Positions 25,806-33,329 of a stretch of DNA of 33,329 nucleotides are shown here, in pieces. Made by a program: the position numbers and the translations under genes. The first letter of the stretch is position 1. Each line of letters begins with the position of its first letter. The stretch is from an uncultured Prevotella sp. (GTDB taxonomy: Bacteria; Bacteroidota; Bacteroidia; Bacteroidales; Bacteroidaceae): contig CALUMB010000027.1 of NCBI GenBank assembly GCA_944321645.1, positions 1-33,329 of the forward strand, in the 5' to 3' direction. A model generated the notes under the pieces. The model had not been told where the DNA came from. It worked only from the letters and a program-made list of their open reading frames with translations, and did not search any database.

Positions 25806-25917
25806 AGTCACTTCCGTTAATGGTTTTTACCTTTGCTTTTTTAAAGGATATAATGCCTCTATGGCGCGAAATATTGCATCCCGTTGCGTTAAAAAGACTG
25901 AAAATGGCGGCTTGCGG

Positions 25918-25950
25918 CCACAAAAACGCGCTTGCAAGCAGTTTTTGTGG
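25918..25950. other. Perfect 10-bp inverted repeat upstream of the META gene
   Basis: CCACAAAAAC (25918-25927) and GTTTTTGTGG (25941-25950) flank a 13-base loop that itself contains the palindrome GCTTGCAAGC. It lies 113 bp upstream of the META gene start. It could be an operator or an RNA hairpin in the leader. It has no clean T-tract. Confidence 0.6.
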
Positions 25951-26121
25951 GGAAATTTTTCATGTCCGGCTTTGGTGTTTGGCCGGGGTGGCGGCCATGC
26001 CGCCCTTAGCGTTTTTTAGCATTTCGCCTCGCCGAATTTAACACGGCTGAAAGTGGCGAAATAGAAACGGGCGGGGCTTTTTTGCCACTTAAGGCGGCGC
26101 CAAAATTGCGCTTGATTCCTA

Positions 26122-26201
26122 AAACGTGCCGTTTGGCGATGCTAAACGTACCGTTTTAGAGTGCCAAACGGTGCGTTTTAGGAGGCGAAACGGCACCCGT
26201 T
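26122..26201. repeat. Phased array of four AAACG-NNN-CGTTTT palindromes, array 2
   Basis: Four 14-bp sites start at 26122, 26144, 26166 and 26188, again an exact 22-bp period. The sites are AAACGTGCCGTTTG, AAACGTACCGTTTT, AAACGGTGCGTTTT and AAACGGCACCCGTT. The five-base arms are kept while the centre varies (TGC, TAC, GTG, GCA); only the right arm of the last site has decayed. The spacers (gcgatgct, agagtgcc, aggaggcg) are unrelated to each other and to those of array 1. The order runs from a TGC centre to a GCA centre, as in array 1. Site 1 is complementary to site 4, and site 2 to site 3 with one G-U, so a transcript could fold into a nested hairpin. Confidence 0.93.
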
Positions 26202-26224
26202 GGAAGCCAGATTGCGCCAAAAAA

Positions 26225-26267
26225 CCGCGTTTTTTGCCGAAAAAACGGCGAAAAACGCGGCTTTTTT
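26225..26267. terminator. Bidirectional Rho-independent terminator, probably for folA
   Basis: The stem pairs 26225-26239 with 26246-26260 (15 bp, one G-U), loop AAAAAA. It is followed by CTTTTTT on the + strand and, read on the minus strand, by GGTTTTTTGG. It lies 212 bp beyond the folA stop, which is the only gene transcribed towards it. It immediately follows the palindrome array. Confidence 0.85.
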
Positions 26268-26478
26268 ATTGCACACTCTGCTTCGCTTTGCCAGCAAGAT
26301 GCAGTGTGACAGCAAGTTGCGGCTGCACACCCGTGGTTGCGATATATGCGGCCGAGTGCCGGATTTTTTGCGGCGACGCGATTCTCGGAGCTTTCGGGCG
26401 GCGGAGATTTAACATTTAGCCCATTGCCATACAGCTACTTTCCATTGTGGCGGCGTGGGCGGTGGCTTCCTCCGCCCT

Positions 26479-26958
26479 TTAGCGTTCGTAGTCCACGAAG
26501 GCGTAGCCGCAGGCATGGCGTTCGTCTGCCTGGTGCTCCTCGCGCCAGGTCTCGCGCCATCCGCCGTAGTCGGGGAAGAAGGCGTCGGCGCCTTCGGGCG
26601 TGTCGTCCACCTCGGTAAGGCATAGTCGGTCGGCCAGGCCCAAGGCTTGGCTGTAGACGCTTGCCCCGCCGATGATGTAGACTTCCTCGTCGGGGCGGCA
26701 GCTGCCGAGGGCGTCGCCGAGCGACTTGTAGCACTCGCATCCGGGCAGCTCGCCCACCGTGCGGCTAAGCACCACGTTGCGCCTTTGGGGCAGTGCGCCT
26801 TTTGGGAGCGAGAGGTATGTGTTGCGCCCCATTATGATTGTGTGGCCTGTGGTGAGTGCCTTAAACCGCTTCAGGTCGTTGGGCAGGCGGTATATCAGCT
26901 TGTTTCCTTTGCCAATGGCCCTGTTGCGTGCCACGGCGGCGATGATGTTTATCTTCAT
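26479..26958 (-). CDS. folA: Dihydrofolate reductase
   Basis: This 159-residue protein, the same length as the Escherichia coli enzyme, reduces dihydrofolate to tetrahydrofolate with NADPH. It begins MKINIIAAVARNRAIGKGN. The catalytic acid is Asp28 in 'RLPNDLKRFKALT'. NADPH-binding motifs are 'IIMGRNTYLSL', 'RRNVVLSR' and 'VYIIGGASVYSQAL'. The C-terminal part 'LCLTEVDDTPEGADAFFP' is also typical. It follows thyA on the same strand by 172 bp, a gap occupied mostly by a dispersed repeat. The pairing makes sense because thymidylate synthase produces the dihydrofolate that this enzyme recycles. Confidence 0.97.
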   Translation of the reverse strand: MKINIIAAVARNRAIGKGNKLIYRLPNDLKRFKALTTGHTIIMGRNTYLSLPKGALPQRRNVVLSRTVGELPGCECYKSLGDALGSCRPDEEVYIIGGASVYSQALGLADRLCLTEVDDTPEGADAFFPDYGGWRETWREEHQADERHACGYAFVDYER

Positions 26959-26983
26959 TTCCTTGTTGCGATTGTTTTCTTAT

Positions 26984-27122
26984 GAATGTCCGCATTCAGC
27001 CAAAACAAATGAAATAAGGAAGCTAAGGAGCATACGTCCTCTAACTTCATAGCGGAACGCAGTGGAGCGATGGCTTCCTGTTACTCCTTTAACTCCTTTG
27101 GATAGGAGCTTTGCGGATGTTA
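26984..27122 (+). repeat. Dispersed intergenic repeat, copy 4
   Basis: This full-length copy has ends GAATGTCCGCA and TTTGCGGATGTT and internal blocks CGTCCTCTAACTTC, GGAACGCAGTGGAGCGATGG and AACTCCTTTGGATAGGAGC. It occupies most of the 172-bp gap between thyA and folA, ending 8 bp from the thyA stop codon. It would be part of any thyA-folA transcript. Confidence 0.92.
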
Positions 27123-27130
27123 ATTTGTTT

Positions 27131-27925
27131 TCATACGGCCACGTCGGCCTTGATGTGTGGCCACGGGTCGTAGCCTTCGAGGCGGAAGTCGTCGTAGCCG
27201 AAGCCGAAAATGTCTTTCACGTCGGGGTTGATTGCCATTCGGGGCAGCGGGCGGGGCGTGCGCGTGAGTTGCAGGCGGGCCTGCTCTATGTGGTTGAGGT
27301 AGAGGTGGGTGTCGCCAGTCGTGTGTACGAAGTCGCCGGCTTTCAGCCCCGTCACCTGCGCCACCATCATTAGCAGCAGGGCGTAGGAGGCAATGTTGAA
27401 CGGCACGCCGAGGAACGTGTCGGCCGACCGCTGGTAGAGCTGCAGGCTAAGCCGCCCGTCGGCCACGTAGAACTGGAACATGGTGTGGCACGGCGGCAGG
27501 GCCATCTCGTCCACTTCGGCCACGTTCCACGCGCTCACTATCATGCGGCGCGAGTCGGGCGTGCGCCTTATTTGTTCCACCACGTTCTTAATCTGGTCGA
27601 TGGCGCCGCCGCTGTAGTCGGGCCACGACCTCCACTCGTGGCCGTAGATGGGGCCGAGGTCGCCGTTTTCGTCGGCCCACTCGTCCCAGATGCTCACTCC
27701 GTGGTCTTTAAGGTACTTTATGTTTGTGTCGCCGCGCAGGAACCACAGCAGCTCGTAGATGATGGACTTGAGGTGCAGCTTCTTCGTGGTGAGCAGCGGG
27801 AAGCCCTCTTCGAGGTTGAACCTCATCTGGTGGCCGAACACGCTCAGCGTGCCGGTGCCGGTGCGGTCGGTCTTTTTTGACCCTTCGTTTAGTATGCGTT
27901 CGAGCAGGTTTAAGTATTGTTTCAT
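27131..27925 (-). CDS. thyA: Thymidylate synthase
   Basis: This 264-residue enzyme, identical in length to Escherichia coli ThyA, methylates dUMP to dTMP using methylenetetrahydrofolate. The catalytic cysteine is Cys146 in '[13 protein letters not shown]'. Other conserved parts are '[22 protein letters not shown]', seen here as [16 protein letters not shown], 'RRMIVSAWN', '[18 protein letters not shown]' and 'PHIKADVAV' at the end. It starts 10 bp after the stop of the rRNA methyltransferase gene, so these two are cotranscribed, with folA probably following in the same operon. Confidence 0.97.
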   Translation of the reverse strand: MKQYLNLLERILNEGSKKTDRTGTGTLSVFGHQMRFNLEEGFPLLTTKKLHLKSIIYELLWFLRGDTNIKYLKDHGVSIWDEWADENGDLGPIYGHEWRSWPDYSGGAIDQIKNVVEQIRRTPDSRRMIVSAWNVAEVDEMALPPCHTMFQFYVADGRLSLQLYQRSADTFLGVPFNIASYALLLMMVAQVTGLKAGDFVHTTGDTHLYLNHIEQARLQLTRTPRPLPRMAINPDVKDIFGFGYDDFRLEGYDPWPHIKADVAV

Positions 27926-27935
27926 CGTGTGCGTG

Positions 27936-29354
27936 TTAGTCTGTTGTGTTTTGGCCTGTTGCCACCACTGCCGGGCGTGCGTCGGCGGCGGGGGCGTGCG
28001 AGCTTCTTATGCGCCACTCTTGCGGGTACAGGTTGTTGGCCCTCGTGCCGATGTTTTTGGCGAACCCGAGCGGCGCTCCGCCGTAGGTGACGAGCGCGAA
28101 GCCCCTTGGCGTGCCCTCCGGCAGCGCTGTAGGCTCGCGCCGCAGGTAGGCTATGGCTTGGGCGTAGCCGAGTTCCGCCCGTGGGAATGCGTCGGGGTTG
28201 AGCGCTGTCGACAGGGCGAGCGACTGGTGCGGGATGAAGTCGCGCCCCTTCGCCGTGCCGAGGGTCACCCCGGCGTGCAGTACGTTGAGCGACCCGGCTG
28301 CCGCCTCGTATACGGGCGAGAGGCGTTTTGGCGTGGCTATGGTGCGGTCGGGCAGCTGGTAGACGTCGAAGTCGCCCGCCGGGCGCAGCCATCCGCGAAT
28401 GTCGCCGCCAGTTTCCTTCCGCGGGCTTTTCCTCGCTTTGCGGCGCGGCCCGGCGGCGCGGCCCGTGCCGTCGTCGCACTTGCGCATGGCGGCCATGAAC
28501 AAGCCCTCGCCACGGGCCACCCCAGGCAGGAACCTGTACACAGGCCCCTGTACGCAGGGCGAGAGAGAGCCTACTGTGTTCCACGCCGCGTCGGCGCAGG
28601 CGTCGAGCAGCTCGGCGCCAAGCTCGCGGCATATCCATGCCACGTTTTCCTCGTTCTCCTTGGCGTTGAACGTGCAGGTGGAGTAGACGAGCAGCCCGCC
28701 TGGCCGCAGGCACTGCCACGCGGCGGCCACGATTTCGCGCTGGAGGGCGGCGCACCGCTCCACGCCCTGTTGGCTCCATTCGCCGATGGCGGCCTCGTCT
28801 TTGCGGAACATCCCCTCGCCGGAGCACGGCACGTCGCACAGCACCACGTCGAACGTAAGCCCGGAGCGGGCGTAGTCGCCGGGCGTGTTGCACGTCACGA
28901 CGGCATCCGGCCACCCCCATTTCATCATGTTTTCGGCCAGCACCTGCGCCCGCAGGCGCACAGGCTCGTTGCAGGCGAGCACGCTGCCCGGCGGCAGTGC
29001 GCCGAGCAAGGCCGTAGACTTGCCGCCGGGGGCGGCGCAGAGGTCGAGCGCGGTGGCGGGCGAAGTGACGAACCGGCTCACCACGTGGTGGACGAACATT
29101 GACGATGCCTCCTGTACGTAGTACCACCCGGCGTGCAGCAGCGGGTCGAACGTGAAGGCGGGCCTGCTTTCTGTGTAGTATCCCGTGGGGCACCACCCCA
29201 CGCGCTCGCCACCGTGGGGAGCCGTGCCGCACTTTGCCGCGTTGAGCCTTATGCTCACGGGCGGCTCGGCCCTAAGCCCTTCGGCGAGCCTTGCGAACAG
29301 CTCTTCGCCCATCAGCTGCCGGGTGTATCGCGTGAAAATGTCGGGCAGATTCAT
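27936..29354 (-). CDS. rRNA cytosine-C5 methyltransferase (RsmF/NOL1-NOP2-Sun family)
   Basis: This protein has 472 residues from the ATG at 29354 ([19 protein letters not shown]). The upstream in-frame extension runs into the opposite promoter and gene and is not credible. The SAM-dependent domain has '[16 protein letters not shown]', '[21 protein letters not shown]', the first cysteine motif '[13 protein letters not shown]' and the second 'YSTCTFN'; the two cysteines are the usual catalytic pair. The C-terminal third (about 290-470) carries the RNA-binding part typical of RsmF-type enzymes. The exact rRNA target cannot be told from sequence. It is the first gene of the methyltransferase-thyA-folA series and is divergent from the small membrane protein gene at 29461. 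Confidence 0.9.
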   Translation of the reverse strand: MNLPDIFTRYTRQLMGEELFARLAEGLRAEPPVSIRLNAAKCGTAPHGGERVGWCPTGYYTESRPAFTFDPLLHAGWYYVQEASSMFVHHVVSRFVTSPATALDLCAAPGGKSTALLGALPPGSVLACNEPVRLRAQVLAENMMKWGWPDAVVTCNTPGDYARSGLTFDVVLCDVPCSGEGMFRKDEAAIGEWSQQGVERCAALQREIVAAAWQCLRPGGLLVYSTCTFNAKENEENVAWICRELGAELLDACADAAWNTVGSLSPCVQGPVYRFLPGVARGEGLFMAAMRKCDDGTGRAAGPRRKARKSPRKETGGDIRGWLRPAGDFDVYQLPDRTIATPKRLSPVYEAAAGSLNVLHAGVTLGTAKGRDFIPHQSLALSTALNPDAFPRAELGYAQAIAYLRREPTALPEGTPRGFALVTYGGAPLGFAKNIGTRANNLYPQEWRIRSSHAPAADARPAVVATGQNTTD

Positions 29355-29371
29355 TGTTTGCGCATTTAAAG

Positions 29372-29402
29372 TTGCAAAATTAGGAAAAAAATCGCACCTT
29401 TG
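29372..29402 (+). promoter_or_regulatory. Promoter of the small membrane protein gene
   Basis: TTG at 29372-29374, 20 bp, and CACCTTTG at 29395-29402 fit the Bacteroidetes form except that TA is replaced by CA. The start codon is at 29461. The box lies in the gap between divergent genes. Confidence 0.5.
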
Positions 29403-29460
29403 CAAATTGAAAGGCGCACGCAGGCGCCTTGGCGTTGAAATATCGAACAAAATCCAGCGT

Positions 29461-30078
29461 ATGAAGAAAATATTGATGGCTCTCGCGCTGTTTGCGGCTA
29501 TCGCCGCGCCCGGCCCGTCGCCGGCGCAGCCCCGGCCCGCCGCCGCGCTTGTGGCGCAGGCTGCCGCTCCGGCTGCCGACACGGCCGGGGTGGAAGCGTT
29601 TTCCGACACCACCGACACGGCCTCGGCTGTGGTTCCGGCGGTGTCGTCGTACAGCGTCAACGTAGATGCCGACGGGCTTGGCCACCTTATTGGCGACTCG
29701 CTGTGGATGGCGGGCGGCGTGTTCGGCGCGTTCACCGTTGTCGTGCTGCTGTTGGTGCTCGCCCCGCTGATTCTCATCGGCATCATCTGCTACCTTATAT
29801 ATAAGAACCGCAAGCAGAAGTCGCGCCTTGCCGGGGCAGGTGCCGTCGCCGGGCAGACACCGCCCATGGACGCTGCCGCCCAAAAGCTGCCGCCGAAGGA
29901 GCAGGAATGGCGCAAGGGCATAACCAATCTGTCGATAGGGCTTGGCCTCTTTCTGCTCTTCAAGATTATAGACCTCGCGCTCGGCATGGGCATCGGCGCC
30001 CTCGTGGCCTCTATTGGCGCGGGCCAAATGGTAATGGCACGCACCTCGGCGGGCAAGAAAGACAAAGACAAACCGTAG
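29461..30078 (+). CDS. Small membrane protein, DUF6249-like
   Basis: This 205-residue protein has a signal-peptide-like start (MKKILMALALFAAIAAPGPSPAQ), an Ala/Thr-rich periplasmic stretch, and a long hydrophobic helix at about 80-118 (FTVVVLLLVLAPLILIGIICYLIY) followed by the basic NRKQKSR. A polar linker and a second hydrophobic region (about 160-192) containing GLGLFLLFKIIDLALGMG complete it. The layout matches Bacteroidetes membrane proteins annotated with DUF6249. The function is unknown. An ORF extension upstream of 29461 would overlap the divergent gene and promoter. It ends 28 bp before the kinase-RapZ gene and is probably cotranscribed with it. Confidence 0.75.
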   Translation: MKKILMALALFAAIAAPGPSPAQPRPAAALVAQAAAPAADTAGVEAFSDTTDTASAVVPAVSSYSVNVDADGLGHLIGDSLWMAGGVFGAFTVVVLLLVLAPLILIGIICYLIYKNRKQKSRLAGAGAVAGQTPPMDAAAQKLPPKEQEWRKGITNLSIGLGLFLLFKIIDLALGMGIGALVASIGAGQMVMARTSAGKKDKDKP

Positions 30079-30106
30079 GCATATAGCAACAGAAAGCAAG
30101 CATATC

Positions 30107-31660
30107 ATGCAGAAACTGATAGAACTATACAGGCAGTGGGCAGGCGAGCCGCCGGCCAACGTGCAGAAGATGGCGGCGGCGGGAAGCAACCGCGAGTACT
30201 ATCGCCTGGCCGACTCGGAGGGCAACACCGTGGTGGGCGTGATTGGGACGAGCCGCGACGAAGACCACGCCTTCGTCTACCTGTGCAACCATTTTGCGCG
30301 GAGGAAGCTGCCGGTGCCGCACGTGCTGGCCGTGAGCGACGACGAGCTGCGCTACCTGCAGACCGACCTTGGCTCGGTGTCGCTGTTCGACGCGATCGAG
30401 GGCGGGCGCCAGGCGGGCGGGCGCTACAACGTGACTGAGCGCGAACTGCTGGTGAAGGCCATCCGCGAGCTGCCCAACATACAGGTCAGGGGGGCGCGGG
30501 GCCTCGACTTCGCCAACTGCTATCCGCAGCCGGAGTTCGACATCGACAGCGTGCTCTTCGACCTCAACTACTTCAAGTACTGCTTCCTTAAGCCCACCGA
30601 ACTTGACTTCCACGAGCTTAAGCTCGAAGCCGACTTCCGCCTGTTTGCCAAAGACCTGACGGCGGAACGCTTCGACAGCTTCATGTACCGCGACTTCCAG
30701 GCGCGTAACGTGATGCTCGACAGGCGCGGCAACCCGTGGTTCATCGACTTCCAGGGCGGTCGCCGCGGGCCGTACTACTACGATGTGGCATCCTTCCTGT
30801 GGCAGGCTTCGGCACGCTATCCGCACAAGCTGCGCCGCGAACTCGTGTACGAATACTACGAGTCGCTGAAGAACTACACCGAAGTGCCTACGGTGCGCCA
30901 CTTCGTAGAGCAGCTTAGCCGCTTTGTGCTCTTCCGCACGCTCCAGGTGCTCGGCGCGTATGGCTTCAGGGGCTACTTCGAGCAGAAGCGCCACTTCATA
31001 GAGTCGATACCCCCGGCCATACAGAACCTTAGGGAGATGCTGCCGCTAAAGTGCTATCCTTACCCATACATGATGGATGTGTTGCGGAGGCTCACGGAGC
31101 TGCCGCGCTTCGCCCAGATAGAGCAACCCGCCCTCAACCGCTCCGACGGCTACCGCACGGCCGAGACAAACGTCTACAAGTCGCACCCGCAGGACGGCCC
31201 CGCCACGTTCTCAAAGTACGACGGGCGCGGCCCGCTCGTGGTGCGCGTGTTCAGCTTCGCCTACAAGAACGGCATACCGGAGGACGAGTCGGGCAACGGC
31301 GGCGGCTACGTGTTCGACTGCCGCAGCACCCACAACCCGGGCCGCTACGAGCCTTACAAGAAGCTCACGGGGCTTGACGAGCCGGTAGTCCGCTTCCTCG
31401 AGGACGACGGCGAGATACTCACTTTCCTCGACAGTGTGTATAAGTTGGCCGATGCCCACGTGCGCCGCTACATCCAGCGCGGCTTCACCGACCTGATGTT
31501 CTCGTTCGGCTGCACCGGCGGCCAGCACCGCAGCGTGTACAGTGCGCAGCGCTTGGCCGAGCACATCAACCGCAAGTTCGGCATCGAAGTGCGCATTCAG
31601 CACCGCGAGCAGGGCATATCCACGGTGCTTCAGGCACACAGCCAAGGCAAGGAGGGGTGA
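30107..31660 (+). CDS. AmgK-like sugar kinase fused to a RapZ C-terminal domain
   Basis: This 517-residue two-domain protein starts with a kinase (about 1-345) of the aminoglycoside phosphotransferase fold. 'SNREYYRL' is the nucleotide loop, 'YRDFQARNVML' holds the catalytic Asp196 and Asn201, and 'FIDFQGGRRGP' holds the metal-binding Asp214. Residues about 370-510 match the RapZ C-terminal domain: 'FSFAYKNGIP', 'YVFDCRSTHNPG', 'LTGLDEPV', and 'FGCTGGQHRSVYSAQRLAEHI'. In Escherichia coli RapZ this domain binds the small RNA GlmZ and senses glucosamine-6-phosphate. The RapZ N-terminal Walker ATPase is absent and replaced by the kinase. The next gene is a MurU-like uridylyltransferase, so the kinase is probably the N-acetylmuramate/N-acetylglucosamine kinase AmgK of cell-wall recycling. 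That substrate is inferred from context. Confidence 0.85.
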   Translation: MQKLIELYRQWAGEPPANVQKMAAAGSNREYYRLADSEGNTVVGVIGTSRDEDHAFVYLCNHFARRKLPVPHVLAVSDDELRYLQTDLGSVSLFDAIEGGRQAGGRYNVTERELLVKAIRELPNIQVRGARGLDFANCYPQPEFDIDSVLFDLNYFKYCFLKPTELDFHELKLEADFRLFAKDLTAERFDSFMYRDFQARNVMLDRRGNPWFIDFQGGRRGPYYYDVASFLWQASARYPHKLRRELVYEYYESLKNYTEVPTVRHFVEQLSRFVLFRTLQVLGAYGFRGYFEQKRHFIESIPPAIQNLREMLPLKCYPYPYMMDVLRRLTELPRFAQIEQPALNRSDGYRTAETNVYKSHPQDGPATFSKYDGRGPLVVRVFSFAYKNGIPEDESGNGGGYVFDCRSTHNPGRYEPYKKLTGLDEPVVRFLEDDGEILTFLDSVYKLADAHVRRYIQRGFTDLMFSFGCTGGQHRSVYSAQRLAEHINRKFGIEVRIQHREQGISTVLQAHSQGKEG

Positions 31661-31665
31661 CGCTT

Positions 31666-32415
31666 ATGGGCAGCGACATGAAAATGCAGGCCATGGTGCT
31701 TGCCGCCGGGCTTGGCACAAGGCTCAAGCCGCTCACCGACACCATGCCGAAGGCCATGGTGAGCGTGGGCGGCCAGCCTCTCATAAGGCGTGTGCTGATG
31801 CGCCTCGGCGAGGCCGGGGCGGGCAGGGTGGTGGTCAACGTACACCACTTTGCCGACCAGGTGAAAGCCTACTTGGCCGAGAACGCCAACTTTGGGATGG
31901 ACATCCGCATCTCTGACGAGACAGGACATTTGCTCGACACCGGCGGCGGGCTGCGCAAGGCTGCGCCGCTGTTTGACGCGGATGCGCCGATATTGATACA
32001 CAACGTAGACATAATGAGCAACGTTAGCCTTGCCGGTTTCTACGCTTCGGCGGCCTCGGCGGCGGCCACGCTGCTCGTAAGCGAGCGGCAGACCAAGCGC
32101 TACCTGCTCTTTTCAGACGACATGAGGCTCGTCGGTTGGACGAACGTCGAGACGGGCGAGGTGCGCAGTCCTTACCCAAGGCTCGACACACAGCGGTGCC
32201 GCCGCTACGCTTTTTCGGGCATACACGTGTTTTCGCCGCGCCTGTTCCCGCTGATGGAGGCCTTCCCCGAGAAGTTCGGCATAATGGATTTCTACCTTAA
32301 GGTGTGCGCCGAGGCCGACATCCGCGGATGCCTTAAGCCCGACCTGCGCCTGCTCGACGTAGGGAAGCTCACGTCGCTCGCCGAGGCCGAGCGGTTTGCT
32401 GCCGAAGGTTTTTGA
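31666..32415 (+). CDS. murU: MurU-like sugar-1-phosphate nucleotidyltransferase
   Basis: This protein has 249 residues from ATG 31666. GTG at 31657 overlapping the previous stop (gtga) and ATGs at 31678 and 31684 are alternatives; a GGAGGGG run lies 9-12 bases before 31666. The N-terminal signature is 'MVLAAGLGTRLKPLTD' with 'MPKAM', followed by 'LLDTGGGLRKA' and 'ILIHNVDIMSN', the metal-binding Asp region, and 'LLDVGKLTSLAEAE' at the end. The length and order fit MurNAc-1-phosphate uridylyltransferase, which makes UDP-MurNAc in the AmgK-MurU recycling pathway. Other hexose-1-phosphate nucleotidyltransferases share the motifs, so the assignment leans on the AmgK-like gene that ends 5 bp upstream. 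Confidence 0.78.
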   Translation: MGSDMKMQAMVLAAGLGTRLKPLTDTMPKAMVSVGGQPLIRRVLMRLGEAGAGRVVVNVHHFADQVKAYLAENANFGMDIRISDETGHLLDTGGGLRKAAPLFDADAPILIHNVDIMSNVSLAGFYASAASAAATLLVSERQTKRYLLFSDDMRLVGWTNVETGEVRSPYPRLDTQRCRRYAFSGIHVFSPRLFPLMEAFPEKFGIMDFYLKVCAEADIRGCLKPDLRLLDVGKLTSLAEAERFAAEGF

Positions 32416-32473
32416 GCGCAGCCCGCCCTTTGCCGCGCTTTTGCATCGTGTATGGCAATTAATCGAGGCTATG

Positions 32474-32506
32474 TTTCGGGCGTTTGGAAAATATGTTGTA
32501 ACTTTG
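32474..32506 (+). promoter_or_regulatory. Probable promoter of guaA
   Basis: TTTC at 32474-32477, a 21-bp spacer and TAACTTTG at 32499-32506 fit the Bacteroidetes promoter with one change in the -33 box. The leader to the ATG at 32635 would be about 120 nt, GC-rich, with no purine riboswitch that I recognise. Confidence 0.6.
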
Positions 32507-32634
32507 CGGGCAGATACGCCGCGCACGGGCGTTGACGGCGTGCCGTATGGCCACCGGCGCAGCCTGCCTTTGCCGCCAAGGGCGTTTGCGGCTGTCGTGT
32601 CGCGCCAACCGACATACAAATTTATAAACATTAT

Positions 32635-33329
32635 ATGCAACAGAAGATCATTATCCTCGACTTCGGCTCGCAGACCACGCAGCTCATCGGCCGTCGTGTG
32701 CGCGAGCTCGACACCTTCTGCGAAATCATTCCCTACAACAAGTTCCCCAAGGACGACCCATCTGTCATCGGCGTCATACTCAGCGGCTCGCCCTATTCGG
32801 TACACGACCCGGAGGCGTTCAAGGTTGATTTGGGCCAGTTCGTGGGCCGTGTGCCGGTGCTGGGCATCTGTTACGGGGCGCAGTTCATTGCCAGCTGCGG
32901 TGGCGGACGGGTGGAAAAGACCGACACCCGCGAGTATGGCCGCGCCAACCTCCAGTGGTTCGACGCTGCCAATCCGCTCTTCCGGGGCTTCGACGACAAC
33001 TCGCAGGTGTGGATGAGCCATGGCGACACCATTACCGCGCTGCCCGCCGACTGCCACGTCGTAGCCTCGACGGAGAGCGTGAAGTTCGCCGCATACGCAA
33101 GCGACAAGGCCCCGCTGTGGGCCGTGCAGTTCCATCCCGAGGTGTTCCACACCACGCAGGGCAAGCAGCTCCTGCAGAACTTCGTGGTCAATATCTGCGG
33201 GAGCCGCCAGGAGTGGAGCGCGGCCTCGTTCGTAGAGACCACCGTTGCGGAGCTTAAGGAGCAGCTTGGCGACGACCGCGTGATACTCGGCCTCTCCGGC
33301 GGGGTAGACTCGTCGGTGTGCGCCGTGCT
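32635..33329 (+). CDS. guaA: GMP synthase (glutamine-hydrolysing), 3' end outside window
   Basis: The first 231 codons are present, open to the window edge. The ATG at 32635 gives [20 protein letters not shown], the standard start of GuaA. The class I glutamine amidotransferase domain has 'LSGSPYSV', the nucleophile in 'GICYGAQ' and the catalytic His-Glu in 'AVQFHPEV'. The ATP-pyrophosphatase domain begins at the edge with '[11 protein letters not shown]', its PP-loop. The enzyme aminates XMP to GMP. It has its own promoter, 220 bp after the MurU-like gene. Confidence 0.97.
   Translation, partial: MQQKIIILDFGSQTTQLIGRRVRELDTFCEIIPYNKFPKDDPSVIGVILSGSPYSVHDPEAFKVDLGQFVGRVPVLGICYGAQFIASCGGGRVEKTDTREYGRANLQWFDAANPLFRGFDDNSQVWMSHGDTITALPADCHVVASTESVKFAAYASDKAPLWAVQFHPEVFHTTQGKQLLQNFVVNICGSRQEWSAASFVETTVAELKEQLGDDRVILGLSGGVDSSVCAV

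Larger units (their letters stand above)
25806..26478. other. Gene-free region between folA and the META lipoprotein gene
   Basis: This 673-bp region contains an inverted repeat (25918-25950), the second phased palindrome array (26122-26201), and a bidirectional terminator hairpin (26225-26267). Another short inverted repeat, AAGTGGC at about 26049 with GCCACTT at about 26084, flanks GC-rich sequence. No open frame resembles a protein. Confidence 0.6.

Noticed and set aside
27759-29102. Long + strand open frame of 447 codons opposite the rRNA methyltransferase and thyA genes
   Set aside because: It is antisense to two well-conserved genes, has skewed Ala/Arg/Val composition from GC-rich codon shadows, and matches no family.

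Overview
This window is chromosomal DNA of a GC-rich member of the Bacteroidetes, order Bacteroidales, most likely Prevotellaceae or a close relative. The evidence is the set of surface lipoproteins with fimbrillin-like and BACON domains, the Bacteroidetes promoter form (TTG/TTTG, about 20 bp, TAnnTTTG), starts preceded by A-rich sequence rather than strong Shine-Dalgarno sites, and an indole-type tryptophanase of the kind found in this order. The genus is not resolved. The coding DNA has high GC, with local AT-rich islands inside two surface-protein genes.

Left part (403-12352, + strand): a capsule/exopolysaccharide export pair (Wza-like lipoprotein and Wzc-like tyrosine autokinase) is followed by a 66-residue peptide with a 'YxxP' start, a lipoprotein joining a fimbrillin-like N-terminus to a PI-PLC-like domain that has lost its expected catalytic residues, an OmpA-family protein, and a 1441-residue lipoprotein adhesin with repeated domains. 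A strong terminator closes this block. The middle (12626-16226, - strand) holds a BtuB-like TonB-dependent receptor and dnaA. A 970-bp gene-free region separates dnaA from the divergent tryptophanase gene tnaA (17199-18572).

Convergent with tnaA is a - strand surface operon (23720-18681): a second 'YxxP' peptide, a fimbrillin/BACON/metzincin zinc-protease lipoprotein, and a fimbrillin/BACON/beta-propeller lipoprotein. Next come a divergent nitroreductase, a two-META-domain lipoprotein, and a - strand nucleotide and RNA block (rRNA m5C methyltransferase, thyA, folA). On the + strand follow a small membrane protein, an AmgK-like sugar kinase fused to a RapZ C-terminal domain, a MurU-like uridylyltransferase (together a probable cell-wall recycling pair), and the start of guaA, which runs off the window.

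The least explained structures are non-coding. (1) Two arrays, each of four 14-bp near-palindromes of the form AAACG-NNN-CGTTTT with an exact 22-bp period and variable 8-bp spacers, lie in the gene-free regions near dnaA/tnaA and between folA and the META gene. (2) Four copies of a dispersed element of about 125-140 bp lie in intergenic gaps. The other notable pattern is that each 'YxxP' peptide gene sits directly upstream of a fimbrillin-type lipoprotein carrying an enzyme-like C-terminus.
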